From positions 7,681-71,680 of the forward strand of contig CAZMMX010000015.1 in the NCBI GenBank assembly GCA_964567485.1: 64,000 bases of DNA. Direction: 5' to 3'. The stretch comes from UBA1413 sp964567485. GTDB taxonomy: Bacteria; Bacteroidota; Bacteroidia; Bacteroidales; Prolixibacteraceae. The position numbers and the translations under genes were made by a program. Shown piece by piece: positions 50,131 to 59,355 of the stretch. The first letter of the stretch is position 1. Each line of letters begins with the position of its first letter. The notes beneath the pieces were generated by a model. The model saw only the letters and a list, made by a program, of their open reading frames with translations, had not been told where the DNA came from and did no database searches.

Positions 50131-51498
50131 ATGGCTGAATTTAAAGTGATTATGCCCAAACTGGGCGAGAGCATCCAGGAGGCCACCATTACCAAATGGT
50201 TCATCAAGGAGGGAGACACGGTATCCGAAGATGATCTGTTGCTGGAAGTGGCCACCGATAAGGTGGATTCGGAGATTCCCTCTCCTGTCGAGGGTAAGAT
50301 CCTGAAGATCCTCTTCCCCGAGAATACGCTTCTTCCTGTGGGAGAGGTGATTGCGTTGATACAAATGGCTGATGACGAGGCGGAGGAAACGGAATCAGCG
50401 CCGTCATCGGCTACTTCCGGAACTGCCGTGGAGGAGAGTGCCGAAGAAATGACAGACCCTGTTTCTGCTGAGGGTACGGTGGTCACCACGGCCGGACTGA
50501 GAGCACTGAGCAACCGGTTTTATTCGCCATTGGTTCGTAAGATTGCTGAAGAAGAGAAGGTTACGCTGCAGGAGCTGGAGTCGATTTCCGGAACAGGGAG
50601 TGGTGGCCGGGTACAAAAGAGGGATATCATGGATTATCTGTCATCCCGTGGAGCAGTCGGCGCCACCCGCCAGTCCGTAGCCCAACCGGAAAAAGAGGAG
50701 ACGGCAGTGACGGCACAGAGGGCGGAGGCCCCTGCGGCCATCCAGGTTCCGGGGCCGGGGAAACCCAAGGTACAGGTCTCGGTAGGTGCTGATGATCAGA
50801 TTATTGAGATGGACCGGGTGCGTAAACTGATTGCCGATCACATGGTCATGTCGAAGCAGGTATCGCCCCATGTGACCTCGGTGGTCGAAGCTGATGTCAC
50901 CGCCTTGGTGCTGTGGCGCAACAAAGTCAAGGATCAGTTCCTGGCCAAATACGGGGAGAAACTCACCTTTATGCCGGCCTTCATCGAAGCCACGGCAAGA
51001 GCCCTGGCCGAGTTCCCCATGGTCAATGCTTCGGTCGACGAAAACCGCATTATCCTGCGTAAACATATTAATATAGGTATTGCCGTGGCCAAACCCGACG
51101 GCAACCTGATTGTTCCCGTGATCCGAAATGCAGAAGAGAAAAACCTGGTGGGCATCACCAAAAGTCTCAATGGTCTGGCCGACGCGGCCCGCAAGAACAA
51201 ACTGTCGCCCGATGACATCCAGGGAGGCTCATTTAGCATAACTAACTTCGGATCCTTCCGAAATTTGATAGGAACCCCGATCATCAACCAACCGCAGGTA
51301 GCCATACTCGCTACAGGAAGCATCGAAAAGAAGCCTGCCGTGATCGAACTGCCCGAAGGCGACGTGATCGCCATCAGACATAAAATGTTCCTTTCCCTCT
51401 CGTATGACCACCGGATTGTCGACGGTGCCCTGGGAGGTGCCTTTCTGCGCAGGATCGCTGACATCCTGGAAGAGTTCGATATCAACAGGCCTGTTTGA
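50131..51498 (+). CDS. 2-oxoacid dehydrogenase E2 (dihydrolipoyl acyltransferase)
   Basis: Core acyltransferase of a branched-chain or pyruvate-type 2-oxoacid dehydrogenase complex. The 455-residue protein has one lipoyl domain with lipoyl-Lys44 in VATDKVDSEIP, a Glu/Ala linker, the E1/E3-binding domain (SPLVRKIAEEEKVTLQELESISGTGSGGRVQKRDIMDYL near residues 132-170), a second linker and the catalytic domain with SYDHRIVDGA near residue 425 (HxxxDG). I start at ATG 50131. E1 follows 77 bp later. E3 and any dedicated regulator are outside the window; LipA at 9949 would supply the cofactor. Confidence 0.93.
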   Translation: MAEFKVIMPKLGESIQEATITKWFIKEGDTVSEDDLLLEVATDKVDSEIPSPVEGKILKILFPENTLLPVGEVIALIQMADDEAEETESAPSSATSGTAVEESAEEMTDPVSAEGTVVTTAGLRALSNRFYSPLVRKIAEEEKVTLQELESISGTGSGGRVQKRDIMDYLSSRGAVGATRQSVAQPEKEETAVTAQRAEAPAAIQVPGPGKPKVQVSVGADDQIIEMDRVRKLIADHMVMSKQVSPHVTSVVEADVTALVLWRNKVKDQFLAKYGEKLTFMPAFIEATARALAEFPMVNASVDENRIILRKHINIGIAVAKPDGNLIVPVIRNAEEKNLVGITKSLNGLADAARKNKLSPDDIQGGSFSITNFGSFRNLIGTPIINQPQVAILATGSIEKKPAVIELPEGDVIAIRHKMFLSLSYDHRIVDGALGGAFLRRIADILEEFDINRPV

Positions 51499-51575
51499 CC
51501 GGATCGTCATGTATAAATGAGATAATCACTGAATCTATCACCACATCCCCCAAAGGGGAAACAAGAAGAGAAAAA

Positions 51576-53624
51576 ATGAAGAACACAGAAATACCAGAAA
51601 TTTATTCGATCAAGAGCACTCCCCGGGAGACGCTGGTGGACTGGTACCGCTTGTTGGCGGTAGGCCGGACGATTGACGAGAAGGCTCCCAATTATCTGAA
51701 GCAGGCCATCGGATGGTCCTATCACGGCCCTTATGCCGGGCATGACGGAATTCAGCTGGCCATCGGCCAGTCGTTCGAGAAGAACAAAGACCATCTGTTT
51801 CTCTATTACCGTGATATGCTGAGTGCCCTTTCTGCTGGGATGACTGCCGAGGAGTTGATCCTGAACGGAATTTCCAAGGCCACGGACCCGGGTACCGGCG
51901 GCCGGCACATGTCGAATCATTTTTCCAAGCCCGAGTGGAATATCCACAATGTCTCCTCCCTGACCGGTAATCACACCCTGCATGCCGTGGGTGTTGCCCG
52001 TGCCATTAAATATTATGGAGAGAAGGCCGTGGCCATCAGCAGCCAGGGGGAATCGTCGGTGAGCGAGGGGTATGTTTACGAGGCCATCAACGGGGCTACC
52101 CGGGAACAACTGCCCGTAATTTTCGTGTTTCAGGACAATGGGTACGGCATTTCGGTACCCAAGAAGGACCAGACGGCCAACAGAAAGGTGGCCAATAACT
52201 TCTCGGGATTCAAGAACCTGAAGATTATCCACTGTAACGGAAAGGATGTCTTTGATTCGATGAATGCCATGGCCGAAGCCAAAAGAGTTGCCCTGGAGGA
52301 AGGCCATCCGGTCATCGTACAGGCCAACTGCGTACGTATCCACTCCCACAGTAACTCCGACAAGCATGAACTGTACCGCAATGAGAATGAGCGCAACTAC
52401 GTGCAGGAGTATGACCCGTTTGCCAAATTCCGCAGGATGTTGCTCCGTTACAACCGGTTTACCGAAGAGGAGCTGAAGGTGATGGACGAGGCTGCAGCCC
52501 AGGAGATCAAGAAGGCCCATAAAGCAGCCCTGAAAGCGCCCGATCCCGATCCTGCCACGATTCACGACTTCGTAATTCCCGAGCCCTATATTTCAGAGAA
52601 ATATCCCGACGGAATCCATAATGCCACCGGGGAAAAGAAAAAGCTGATCACCGCGTTGAACGAAACGCTGAAGGCAGAATTCCGCCACAATCCCGAGACC
52701 TTTATCTGGGGACAGGATATGGCCAACAAGGAGAAAGGGGGCGTTTTTAACGTTTCGAAGGGGATGCAGAAGGAGTTTGGTAAGAAGAGGGTTTTCAATG
52801 CTCCCATTGCCGAGGATTTTATTATGGGCACCGCCAACGGGATGTCGCGTTACAGTGAGAAGATCCGTGTAGTGGTTGAGGGGGCCGAATTTGCCGACTA
52901 TTTCTGGCCTGCCATGGAACAGTACGTCGATTCGAGCCATGACTACTGGCGTTCCAACGGGAAGTTCACCCCCAATGTGACCATCCGTCTGGCTTCAGGA
53001 GGTTATATCGGCGGTGGTCTTTATCACTCCCAGAACCTTGAAGGATCCCTGGCTGCCATTCCCGGGGTGCGGATGGTCTACCCCTCGTTTGCCGACGATG
53101 CGGCGGGACTGCTCCGTACGGCCATGCGATCGCGGGGGATGACCATGTTCATGGAGCCCAAGGCTCTCTACCAGGATCCCCGGGCGGCCACGGTCATTCC
53201 CGACGATTTTGAAGTTCCCTTTGGCAAGGCCCGCATACGCAGGGAGGGAAGTGACCTGACCCTGATCACCTACGGAAATACCACCCATATGTCGCTCGAG
53301 GCGGCGGAAAAGCTGGCGCTGGAGGGGTTCAACATTGAGGTGATCGACCTCAGGTCCTTGATTCCCTTGGACAAGGTTACCATTATCGCTTCCGTGAAAA
53401 AGACCAACCGGGCATTGGTCGTCCATGAGGACAAGGTACACGGCGGTTTCGGCGGGGAAGTGGCGTCCATTCTGATGGAAGAAGCCTTCCAGTGGCTCGA
53501 CGCGCCCATCCGCAGGGTAGGGTCCACCTTTACCCCCGTGGGTTTCCACAGGGAACTGGAGAAGGCCATTCTGCCCAACACCGATAAGATATTTGCCGCC
53601 GCAAAAGAACTATTAACCTATTAA
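51576..53624 (+). CDS. Fused E1 alpha/beta 2-oxoacid dehydrogenase
   Basis: Decarboxylates a 2-oxoacid with thiamine diphosphate and acylates E2. The 682-residue protein joins E1 alpha (about 1-340: YRLLAVGRTIDEKAPNYLKQ, GTGGRHMSNH, SSQGESSVSEGYVYEAIN, VFQDNGYGIS) to E1 beta (about 350-682: WGQDMANKEKGGVFNVSKGM, NAPIAEDFIMGTANGMS, PSFADDAAGLLRTAMRS, VVHEDKVHGGFGGEVAS). Such fusions are common in Bacteroidota and are mostly branched-chain type, but the substrate is not settled. I use ATG 51576. Flavodoxin follows 11 bp downstream, perhaps linking oxoacid oxidation to electron transfer. Confidence 0.92.
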   Translation: MKNTEIPEIYSIKSTPRETLVDWYRLLAVGRTIDEKAPNYLKQAIGWSYHGPYAGHDGIQLAIGQSFEKNKDHLFLYYRDMLSALSAGMTAEELILNGISKATDPGTGGRHMSNHFSKPEWNIHNVSSLTGNHTLHAVGVARAIKYYGEKAVAISSQGESSVSEGYVYEAINGATREQLPVIFVFQDNGYGISVPKKDQTANRKVANNFSGFKNLKIIHCNGKDVFDSMNAMAEAKRVALEEGHPVIVQANCVRIHSHSNSDKHELYRNENERNYVQEYDPFAKFRRMLLRYNRFTEEELKVMDEAAAQEIKKAHKAALKAPDPDPATIHDFVIPEPYISEKYPDGIHNATGEKKKLITALNETLKAEFRHNPETFIWGQDMANKEKGGVFNVSKGMQKEFGKKRVFNAPIAEDFIMGTANGMSRYSEKIRVVVEGAEFADYFWPAMEQYVDSSHDYWRSNGKFTPNVTIRLASGGYIGGGLYHSQNLEGSLAAIPGVRMVYPSFADDAAGLLRTAMRSRGMTMFMEPKALYQDPRAATVIPDDFEVPFGKARIRREGSDLTLITYGNTTHMSLEAAEKLALEGFNIEVIDLRSLIPLDKVTIIASVKKTNRALVVHEDKVHGGFGGEVASILMEEAFQWLDAPIRRVGSTFTPVGFHRELEKAILPNTDKIFAAAKELLTY

Positions 53625-53635
53625 TACCACTGAAG

Positions 53636-54139
53636 ATGTCAAAGATCGGATTGTTTTATAGTTTTAACTCGCATAAAACCAAGAAGATAGGCGAAATGAT
53701 CGCCGAAATGCTCGGCGAAGGAGCCACAGAATCGGTCAATGCCGAGACGGTCGACGGGGAACAGTTTCTGAAATACGACCGCCTGATTCTTGGAGTCCCC
53801 ACGTGGTTTGACGGCGAGTTGCCCAATTACTGGGATGAGTTTGTGCCTGCCCTGGAAGAACTCGACCTCACCGGAAAGAAAATAGCCATTTACGGATTGG
53901 CCGACCAGGTGGGGTATCCCGAGAATTTCGGGGATGCCGTGGGACTGATGGCCAGGCTTCTGCGGAGCCTGGGGGCCGTGATCGTTGGGGAGACTTCTCC
54001 CGAAGGGTACAACTATGAATCCTCCAAGGCCCTGGAGAATGGCAGGTTTCTGGGACTGATCCTCGACCAGGAGAACCAGGGAAGGCTCACGGAAGAGCGG
54101 TTGCGGAGCTGGCTGGAAAACATAAAAGCCTCCATGTAG
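53636..54139 (+). CDS. fldA: Flavodoxin
   Basis: A 167-residue FMN electron carrier, long-chain type by length. FMN contacts are the phosphate loop GLFYSFNSHKTKKIGEMI, the Trp in GVPTWFDGELPNYWDEF and the Tyr in GLADQVGYPENFGDAVG. It follows the E1 gene by 11 bp and ends at a strong terminator, so it is probably co-transcribed with the oxoacid dehydrogenase. Flavodoxin typically replaces ferredoxin under iron limitation. Confidence 0.95.
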   Translation: MSKIGLFYSFNSHKTKKIGEMIAEMLGEGATESVNAETVDGEQFLKYDRLILGVPTWFDGELPNYWDEFVPALEELDLTGKKIAIYGLADQVGYPENFGDAVGLMARLLRSLGAVIVGETSPEGYNYESSKALENGRFLGLILDQENQGRLTEERLRSWLENIKASM

Positions 54140-54160
54140 ATTAATTTTTCGTATTCAATG

Positions 54161-54188
54161 AAAGGCCGGCCCACCATAGCCGGCCTTT
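54161..54188 (+). terminator. Intrinsic terminator after flavodoxin
   Basis: Perfect 10-bp stem AAAGGCCGGC/GCCGGCCTTT with an 8-nt loop. The downstream T-tract is short. It ends the E2-E1-flavodoxin transcript. Confidence 0.8.
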
Positions 54189-54204
54189 CTGTTGTTATTC
54201 ACCC

Positions 54205-54212
54205 TATCTTTG
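54205..54212 (+). promoter_or_regulatory. Possible -7 box of mgsA promoter
   Basis: TATCTTTG fits TAnnTTTG and is 101 bp before the mgsA start. The leader then holds a GC-rich hairpin (54259-54297). Confidence 0.4.
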
Positions 54213-54258
54213 CAGCGTCAAAGAAAACAACCTTCAGAAACAGAAACAGAAAAACAAA

Positions 54259-54297
54259 GCCCCGTCCTGAGGCAGAGTTCCTGCAATATGGCGGGGC
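54259..54297 (+). other. Structured leader hairpin upstream of mgsA
   Basis: Outer arms GCCCCG and CGGGGC enclose an inner GCAG/CTGC stem (around 54272-54284). It lies 15 bp before the mgsA ATG, where it could influence translation. No known riboswitch class is recognised. Confidence 0.45.
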
Positions 54298-54312
54298 GCA
54301 AAATCATCCATC

Positions 54313-54786
54313 ATGAAAAAGAAAAAGACGATTGGTATCGTGGCACACGATAACCGCAAAAAAGATATTTTAGAGTGGGTCTCTTATAACTGGCGGGAGC
54401 TTCTGCCGCACCGACTGGTATGTACCGGCACCACCGGCAAGCTGGTCGAGGAAACCCTGACCCGTAAATGCGAAGATTACAACATGGTTCCGCCGGAAGT
54501 GGTCTGTCTCAAGTCGGGACCCCTGGGTGGGGACCAGCAGTTGGGAGCCCAAATTTCCGAGAAGATGATCGACATGCTGATTTTTTTCTGGGACCCGATG
54601 CAGCCGCAGCCTCACGATGTCGACGTGAAAGCCCTGCTCCGTATTGCCGTGCTCTATAACATTCCCACAGCCTCGAACCGCTCTACCGCCGACTATATTG
54701 TCTCCTCCTCACTTTTCCACGAGAATTATGAGCCGATCATCAAGGATTACACGGGCTATATCCAGAGGGAAGTGGAAATGCGCTGA
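54313..54786 (+). CDS. mgsA: Methylglyoxal synthase
   Basis: Converts dihydroxyacetone phosphate to methylglyoxal and phosphate, a glycolytic bypass. The 157-residue protein shows IGIVAHDNRKKDILEWV, the phosphate-binding CTGTTGKLVEE near residue 38, the catalytic Asp in SGPLGGDQQLGAQI near residue 72 and FFWDPMQPQPHDVDVKAL. The stop is followed 18 bp later by the TonB-domain gene. Confidence 0.97.
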   Translation: MKKKKTIGIVAHDNRKKDILEWVSYNWRELLPHRLVCTGTTGKLVEETLTRKCEDYNMVPPEVVCLKSGPLGGDQQLGAQISEKMIDMLIFFWDPMQPQPHDVDVKALLRIAVLYNIPTASNRSTADYIVSSSLFHENYEPIIKDYTGYIQREVEMR

Positions 54787-54804
54787 CGCTAAAGAGGAAA
54801 CCAG

Positions 54805-55341
54805 ATGTCCCAAAAAAAGAGATTCCTTCATTTTCCGGAGTACCCCGGGGGTAAAGATGAGATAAAGAGATATATATCTGATAATCTGATCTTTCCGGAA
54901 GCGGCGCTCCGGGAAAAAGTCTCCGGTACGGTCTATTTATCGGCGGAAGTCGATGATAATGGGAGAGTTACGGACATTGAGGTAGAAAAAGGGATCGGTT
55001 ATGGCTGTGATGAAGAGGCCGTCAGGCTGATTTCCGGACTCCGGTATGGTGGAGTCCATAACCGGGGCCTCAGGCTCAGGGTACGCCACAGGTTCAGGAT
55101 CCGTTTTGATCTGGCCGGATATCTCCGGAAAAATAACCGCCAAACAGAAGAGGCCGGAACGGGTTCCGGAGAAACCCCGAAAGAACCCGCCAGAATCGTA
55201 TATCACTACACAAATCCGGTAACCGACAAAAGCGTGCAGGGAAATAGCCCGGAGAAGGAAAATCCTGCGCCCGCCAAAAAAGCGGAGAGTAAATTTTCGT
55301 ACCGCATTCAGGTGAACCGCAACACGCAGGAAGAAAACTGA
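54805..55341 (+). CDS. TonB C-terminal domain protein without membrane anchor
   Basis: A 178-residue protein whose first 105 residues match the TonB C-terminal domain of the Bacteroidota energy-transducer type (FPEYPGGKDEIKRYISDNLIFPEAALREKVSGTVYLSAEVDDNGRVTDIEVEKGIGYGCDEEAVRLISGL). The N-terminus (MSQKKRFLHF) has neither signal peptide nor TM helix, and the frame has no upstream ATG. The C-terminal third is polar and basic (KKAESKFSYRIQVNR). It therefore appears cytosolic, so its role is not ordinary TonB energy transduction. AGAGGA precedes the ATG. Confidence 0.75.
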   Translation: MSQKKRFLHFPEYPGGKDEIKRYISDNLIFPEAALREKVSGTVYLSAEVDDNGRVTDIEVEKGIGYGCDEEAVRLISGLRYGGVHNRGLRLRVRHRFRIRFDLAGYLRKNNRQTEEAGTGSGETPKEPARIVYHYTNPVTDKSVQGNSPEKENPAPAKKAESKFSYRIQVNRNTQEEN

Positions 55342-55508
55342 TCCGGTAAAAATCAGACGTCTGTCATGTGCCCGGAGGATCGCAGAGTGATGTCGGTACA
55401 CCGGATGAGTGAAGCCCATATTAATGAGGCTTCAGGCATAATAAGGGATCCCGGAAACGAAAAGCCCTTTTGTCTTATAATTGATATTATGTTAAATAAA
55501 TAGGGTCC

Positions 55509-55543
55509 AAAAAAAGGGAGATTTTTGGTCTCCCCTTTTTATA
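55509..55543 (-). terminator. Intrinsic terminator after TPR gene (minus strand)
   Basis: Inverted repeat AAAAAGGGAGA/TCTCCCCTTTTT around a 7-nt loop, directly after the stop at 55544. Read on the minus strand it ends in a long T run. Confidence 0.8.
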
Positions 55544-56716
55544 TTATTCTCCCAGTTTTTTGAGGACTTCTTCGTACTTGTCAAGTTGTTTGAGTCTGTA
55601 GTACAGGTTTTTCAGTGATTCCAGCGAGTATGGGTCGCCGGCTTTAAGTTCCTGGCATTTTTCCATGAACGGCAGAGCCTTGGCGAACCAGACATCTGAT
55701 TTGGCCAGTTCTTCCTCGTATCTCTTGTTATCGTTGGCAGGCACTTTGTTGGCCACTTCGATCTGCTTGACGCCATTGTTATAATAGAGAGCCCCGAGGT
55801 TGTAATAGGCATCGTAGTATTCCTTGTTGAGGTCGATGGCTTTTTCGTAGCTTTTGATGGCATCCTCCTGTTTTCCGATGCCGTCGAGCAGTGAACCCTG
55901 GGCAAAGTAGAAAGAGGCATTGGTGGGATCCTGTTCGATGGCCAGGGCCAGGTATTTCATGGCCTCGTCGCTCCTCTTGTTGTTGATATAGATGTTGATC
56001 ATTTCGACCAGCACGCTGTTGTCTGTAGGATATTTCTCGAAGGCATCATTCAGAGTGGTGATGGCGGTCACGGTATCTTTGTTTTCCAGGTATGCCTTGG
56101 AAAGCAGTGAGTATGTACGTCCGCCGTTGTACCCGTATTTTGCGGCTTCTTTGTAATATTCTATAGCCTTGGGATAATTCTGGGCGTTGAAGGCAGCCAG
56201 ACCGGCATTGAAGATGATGACCGTATCGATAGCGTTGGGATTGTCCTTTTTGATGATGGGCAGTTGTTTCATGTCAAGCATCTGTTCGAATGACAGCATG
56301 GCCTTGTTGTAGTCTTCATTATTGAAGGCTTCGATGGCCTGGTTCATGAAGTCATTTTCCATCAGGGTCAGCTTGATCTTGATGCTGTTGGCGTTCCGTC
56401 CTTTAGTGTCAAGGGAGAGCGCTTTTTTATAGGATTTCAGGGCTTCCGCCAGCGGTTCAGTGGCCAGTTTTTTCACATTGGCGTCTTTGGACTGGGCGAT
56501 GGCCTGGAAGATCTCACCCCTGACTTCCCAGGTACGTGGATTATTGATCGTTTTGGCATCCTTGGGATTGGTGGAATTTATCACGGCTTCAATGGCCTCA
56601 ATTGCCTTGTCCAGTTTTCCCTGTTCCTTGGCCGAAAGAGCGCCGGAAACCCCTTTCTGGGCGAAAGCTACACTTGTTAAGAAAACGAAGGTTAGCAGAA
56701 TAAAAGATTTTTTCAT
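55544..56716 (-). CDS. Secreted TPR-repeat protein
   Basis: A 390-residue protein with signal peptide MKKSFILLTFVFLTSVAFAQ. Several TPR units follow (DKAIEAIEAVI; NAQNYPKAIEYYKEAAKYG; NKDTVTAITTLNDAFEKYPTD; NNKRSDEAMKYLALAIEQDPTN; GKQEDAIKSYEKAIDLNKEYYDAYYNLGALYYNNG). Likely a periplasmic protein-interaction scaffold. It has its own promoter and terminator, so it is probably a single gene; function unknown. Confidence 0.85.
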   Translation of the reverse strand: MKKSFILLTFVFLTSVAFAQKGVSGALSAKEQGKLDKAIEAIEAVINSTNPKDAKTINNPRTWEVRGEIFQAIAQSKDANVKKLATEPLAEALKSYKKALSLDTKGRNANSIKIKLTLMENDFMNQAIEAFNNEDYNKAMLSFEQMLDMKQLPIIKKDNPNAIDTVIIFNAGLAAFNAQNYPKAIEYYKEAAKYGYNGGRTYSLLSKAYLENKDTVTAITTLNDAFEKYPTDNSVLVEMINIYINNKRSDEAMKYLALAIEQDPTNASFYFAQGSLLDGIGKQEDAIKSYEKAIDLNKEYYDAYYNLGALYYNNGVKQIEVANKVPANDNKRYEEELAKSDVWFAKALPFMEKCQELKAGDPYSLESLKNLYYRLKQLDKYEEVLKKLGE

Positions 56717-56744
56717 TTCAGATGTTTTAAATTTTAGTTTGACA

Positions 56745-56775
56745 CAAAAATATACGAATTATTATTCCTTACAAA
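56745..56775 (-). promoter_or_regulatory. Predicted promoter of the TPR gene
   Basis: Minus-strand TTTG (56775-56772), 19-bp spacer and TATTTTTG (56752-56745) match the Bacteroidota consensus. The start codon is at 56716. Confidence 0.6.
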
Positions 56776-56790
56776 AACAAATGATTCGAT

Positions 56791-59301
56791 TTATTGCTCC
56801 TGTGGAAGGTTTTCAGTGTCATTTGTCTCATCATTCCCTTCCTCCTTTTCTAATTCTTCGCTCTCATAACTTCTGACCTTGGCCACAGAAGCGATCTGAT
56901 CATTTTCCCTGAGGTTGATGATTCTTACTCCCTGGGCTGCCCTTCCCATGACACGGATGCTTTTTACCGCCACCCTAATGGTCAGGCCATTCTGGGTAAT
57001 AATCATCAGGTCGTTATCATCCCCCACATTCTTGATGGCAATCAGTTTGCCGGTCTTTTCAGTGATGTTGATGGTTTTCACGCCTTTTCCCCCTCTGTTG
57101 GTGATCGGATAGTCGGCCAGGCTCGATCGCTTCCCGTAACCGTTCTCCGAAAGCACCAGAACGTCATCTGTGGGATCATTTACACAAATCATGCCAACAA
57201 CCTCATCGTTCTCATTACCAAGGGTTACCCCTTTAACTCCGGAGGCAGTACGCCCGATGGGACGTACTATGGACTCGTTGAAACGGATGGATTTTCCGCT
57301 CTTAACGGCCATCATGATTTCGTGGTTTCCGCTGGTCCGGCGGGCTTCCAGAAGCTCATCGCCTTCTCTGATGGTGATGGCATTGACCCCGTTCACCCTG
57401 GGCCGCGAATAAGCTTCCAGGGTTGTCTTTTTGATGACTCCCTTCTTTGTGGCCAGAATGATATAGTTGCTGTTGATGAATTCACGGTCTTCGAGGGTTT
57501 TCACCTTGATGTAGGCCAGAACCTGATCTTCATTGCTGATATTCAATATATTCTGTATCGCCCTTCCCTTGCCGGTCCGGGTCCCCTCGGGAATCTGGTA
57601 CACCTTAAGCCAGTAACACCGTCCGTTTTTGGTGAAGAGCAAAAGGGTGTTGTGCATCGAAGCCACGAACATATGCTCTATAAAGTCTTCATCCCGGGTA
57701 GCTCCTCCGCGGGAGCCTACTCCTCCCCTCCCCTGGGTCCTGAAATCCGACAGCGGGGTTCTCTTGATGTACCCCAGGTGTGAAATGGTGATAATCATTT
57801 CATCGTCGGCGTAGAAATCCTCGGGATTGAAATCTTCGGCATTATGCTCTATGTCTGTACGGCGGCCGTCTCCGAATCGGGCTTTGAGTTCCTGGAGTTC
57901 ACTTACGATGATGCCCATGAGGAGGGAGTCATTGGAGAGGATCTCCTTATAGTGCTCGATTTGTTTCATAATGGCCTCGAATTCGGCGTGCAGTTTTTCC
58001 TGCTCCAGTCCGGTCAGCTGCCGCAGACGCATTTCAACGATGGCGCGTGATTGGATGTCGGTGAGTCCGAAACGTTCCATCAGTCTCTCTCTGGCTTCCT
58101 CAGGAGTTTTGGAACTCCGGATTATGGCGATGACCTCGTCGATATTATCACTGGCGATGATGAGACCCTGAAGGATGTGGGCTCTTTTTTCGGCTTGTTC
58201 GAGTTCGTAGCGGGTACGGCGGGTGACCACGTCGTGGCGGTGGTCTACGAAATAGCGGATGAGTTCTTTCAGGTTCAGGGTACGGGGCCGGCCATGGACC
58301 AGGGTGATGCTGTTAACATTAAAGGCGGTCTGCAGGGGGGTGAGCTTGTACAGGGTGTTCAGGACCACGTTGCTCATGGCGTCTCTTTTCAGGTCATAAA
58401 CCACCCTCATCCCCTCGCGGTCCGATTCGTCGTTGACGTTCGAGATCCCTTCGATTTTCTTCTCGTTGATCAGGTCGGCAGTTTTCTGGATCATTTCAGC
58501 CCTGTTGACCATATAGGGAATTTCGGTGACGATGATCTTTTCACGACCTCCCTCATTTTCGATGTGGGCCTTACCACGGATGACAATCTTTCCCCTGCCT
58601 GTTTCATAAGCATCCTTCACTCCCTGGTAGCCATAGATGATCCCTCCGGTGGGAAAATCAGGAGCCTTGATGATTTTTACCAGTTCGTCGATCGATATGT
58701 CAGGATTTCCGATGTACGCCACAATGGCATCCACGGTATCGGTAAGATTATGGGGTGGCATGTTGGTGGCCATCCCCACGGCAATCCCTGAAGTTCCGTT
58801 GACCAGCAGGTTAGGCAGTCGTGTGGGCAATACCGTGGGTTCCTGAAGGGATTCGTCGAAGTTGGGCTGGAAATCAACGGTATTCTTTTCCAGATCGGCG
58901 AGGGTCTCCTCAGCGATCCGCGACAGGCGGGCTTCGGTATAACGCATAGCGGCCGGACTGTCACCGTCGACGGAACCAAAGTTACCCTGTCCGTCAACCA
59001 GAGGATAGCGTAATGACCACTCCTGGGCCATTCTCACCATGGTAAAGTATACCGAAGAATCGCCATGGGGATGGAATTTCCCCATGACCTCCCCTACTAT
59101 CCTTGCCGATTTTTTATAAGGTTTATTGGAGAGGGTTCCCAATTCGTTCATTCCGAAAAGAACCCTGCGGTGCACCGGCTTCAGTCCGTCGCGCACATCG
59201 GGTAAGGCACGTGATACGATTACCGACATGGAGTAATCGATATAGGCAGACTTCATCTGCTCTTCAATGTTTACCCTGATAATTTTTTCGCTGTCAGCCA
59301 T
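56791..59301 (-). CDS. gyrA: DNA gyrase subunit A
   Basis: Cuts and rejoins DNA to introduce negative supercoils with GyrB. The 836-residue length is standard. The winged-helix region holds RALPDVRDGLKPVHRR and the QRDR FHPHGDSSVYFTMVRMAQ; the catalytic Tyr121 is in AAMRYTEARLS. The C-terminal domain has the GyrA-box-like segment RTQGRGGVGSRGG near 520 and beta-pinwheel repeats. At the main quinolone positions I read Ser82 (E. coli Ser83) and Phe86 (E. coli Asp87). The C-terminal acidic tail ends TENLPQEQ. A -7 box (59355-59348) lies upstream. Confidence 0.98.
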   Translation of the reverse strand: MADSEKIIRVNIEEQMKSAYIDYSMSVIVSRALPDVRDGLKPVHRRVLFGMNELGTLSNKPYKKSARIVGEVMGKFHPHGDSSVYFTMVRMAQEWSLRYPLVDGQGNFGSVDGDSPAAMRYTEARLSRIAEETLADLEKNTVDFQPNFDESLQEPTVLPTRLPNLLVNGTSGIAVGMATNMPPHNLTDTVDAIVAYIGNPDISIDELVKIIKAPDFPTGGIIYGYQGVKDAYETGRGKIVIRGKAHIENEGGREKIIVTEIPYMVNRAEMIQKTADLINEKKIEGISNVNDESDREGMRVVYDLKRDAMSNVVLNTLYKLTPLQTAFNVNSITLVHGRPRTLNLKELIRYFVDHRHDVVTRRTRYELEQAEKRAHILQGLIIASDNIDEVIAIIRSSKTPEEARERLMERFGLTDIQSRAIVEMRLRQLTGLEQEKLHAEFEAIMKQIEHYKEILSNDSLLMGIIVSELQELKARFGDGRRTDIEHNAEDFNPEDFYADDEMIITISHLGYIKRTPLSDFRTQGRGGVGSRGGATRDEDFIEHMFVASMHNTLLLFTKNGRCYWLKVYQIPEGTRTGKGRAIQNILNISNEDQVLAYIKVKTLEDREFINSNYIILATKKGVIKKTTLEAYSRPRVNGVNAITIREGDELLEARRTSGNHEIMMAVKSGKSIRFNESIVRPIGRTASGVKGVTLGNENDEVVGMICVNDPTDDVLVLSENGYGKRSSLADYPITNRGGKGVKTINITEKTGKLIAIKNVGDDNDLMIITQNGLTIRVAVKSIRVMGRAAQGVRIINLRENDQIASVAKVRSYESEELEKEEGNDETNDTENLPQEQ

Positions 59302-59347
59302 TTAAGAAATAATTAATGAAATTTATCCCCGGTTTTTACCGGACTTG

Positions 59348-59355
59348 CAAAAGTA
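59348..59355 (-). promoter_or_regulatory. -7 box of gyrA promoter
   Basis: TACTTTTG on the minus strand fits TAnnTTTG, about 47 bp from the gyrA start. A TTTG lies 15 bp farther upstream, shorter than the usual 17-23 bp spacing. Confidence 0.4.
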
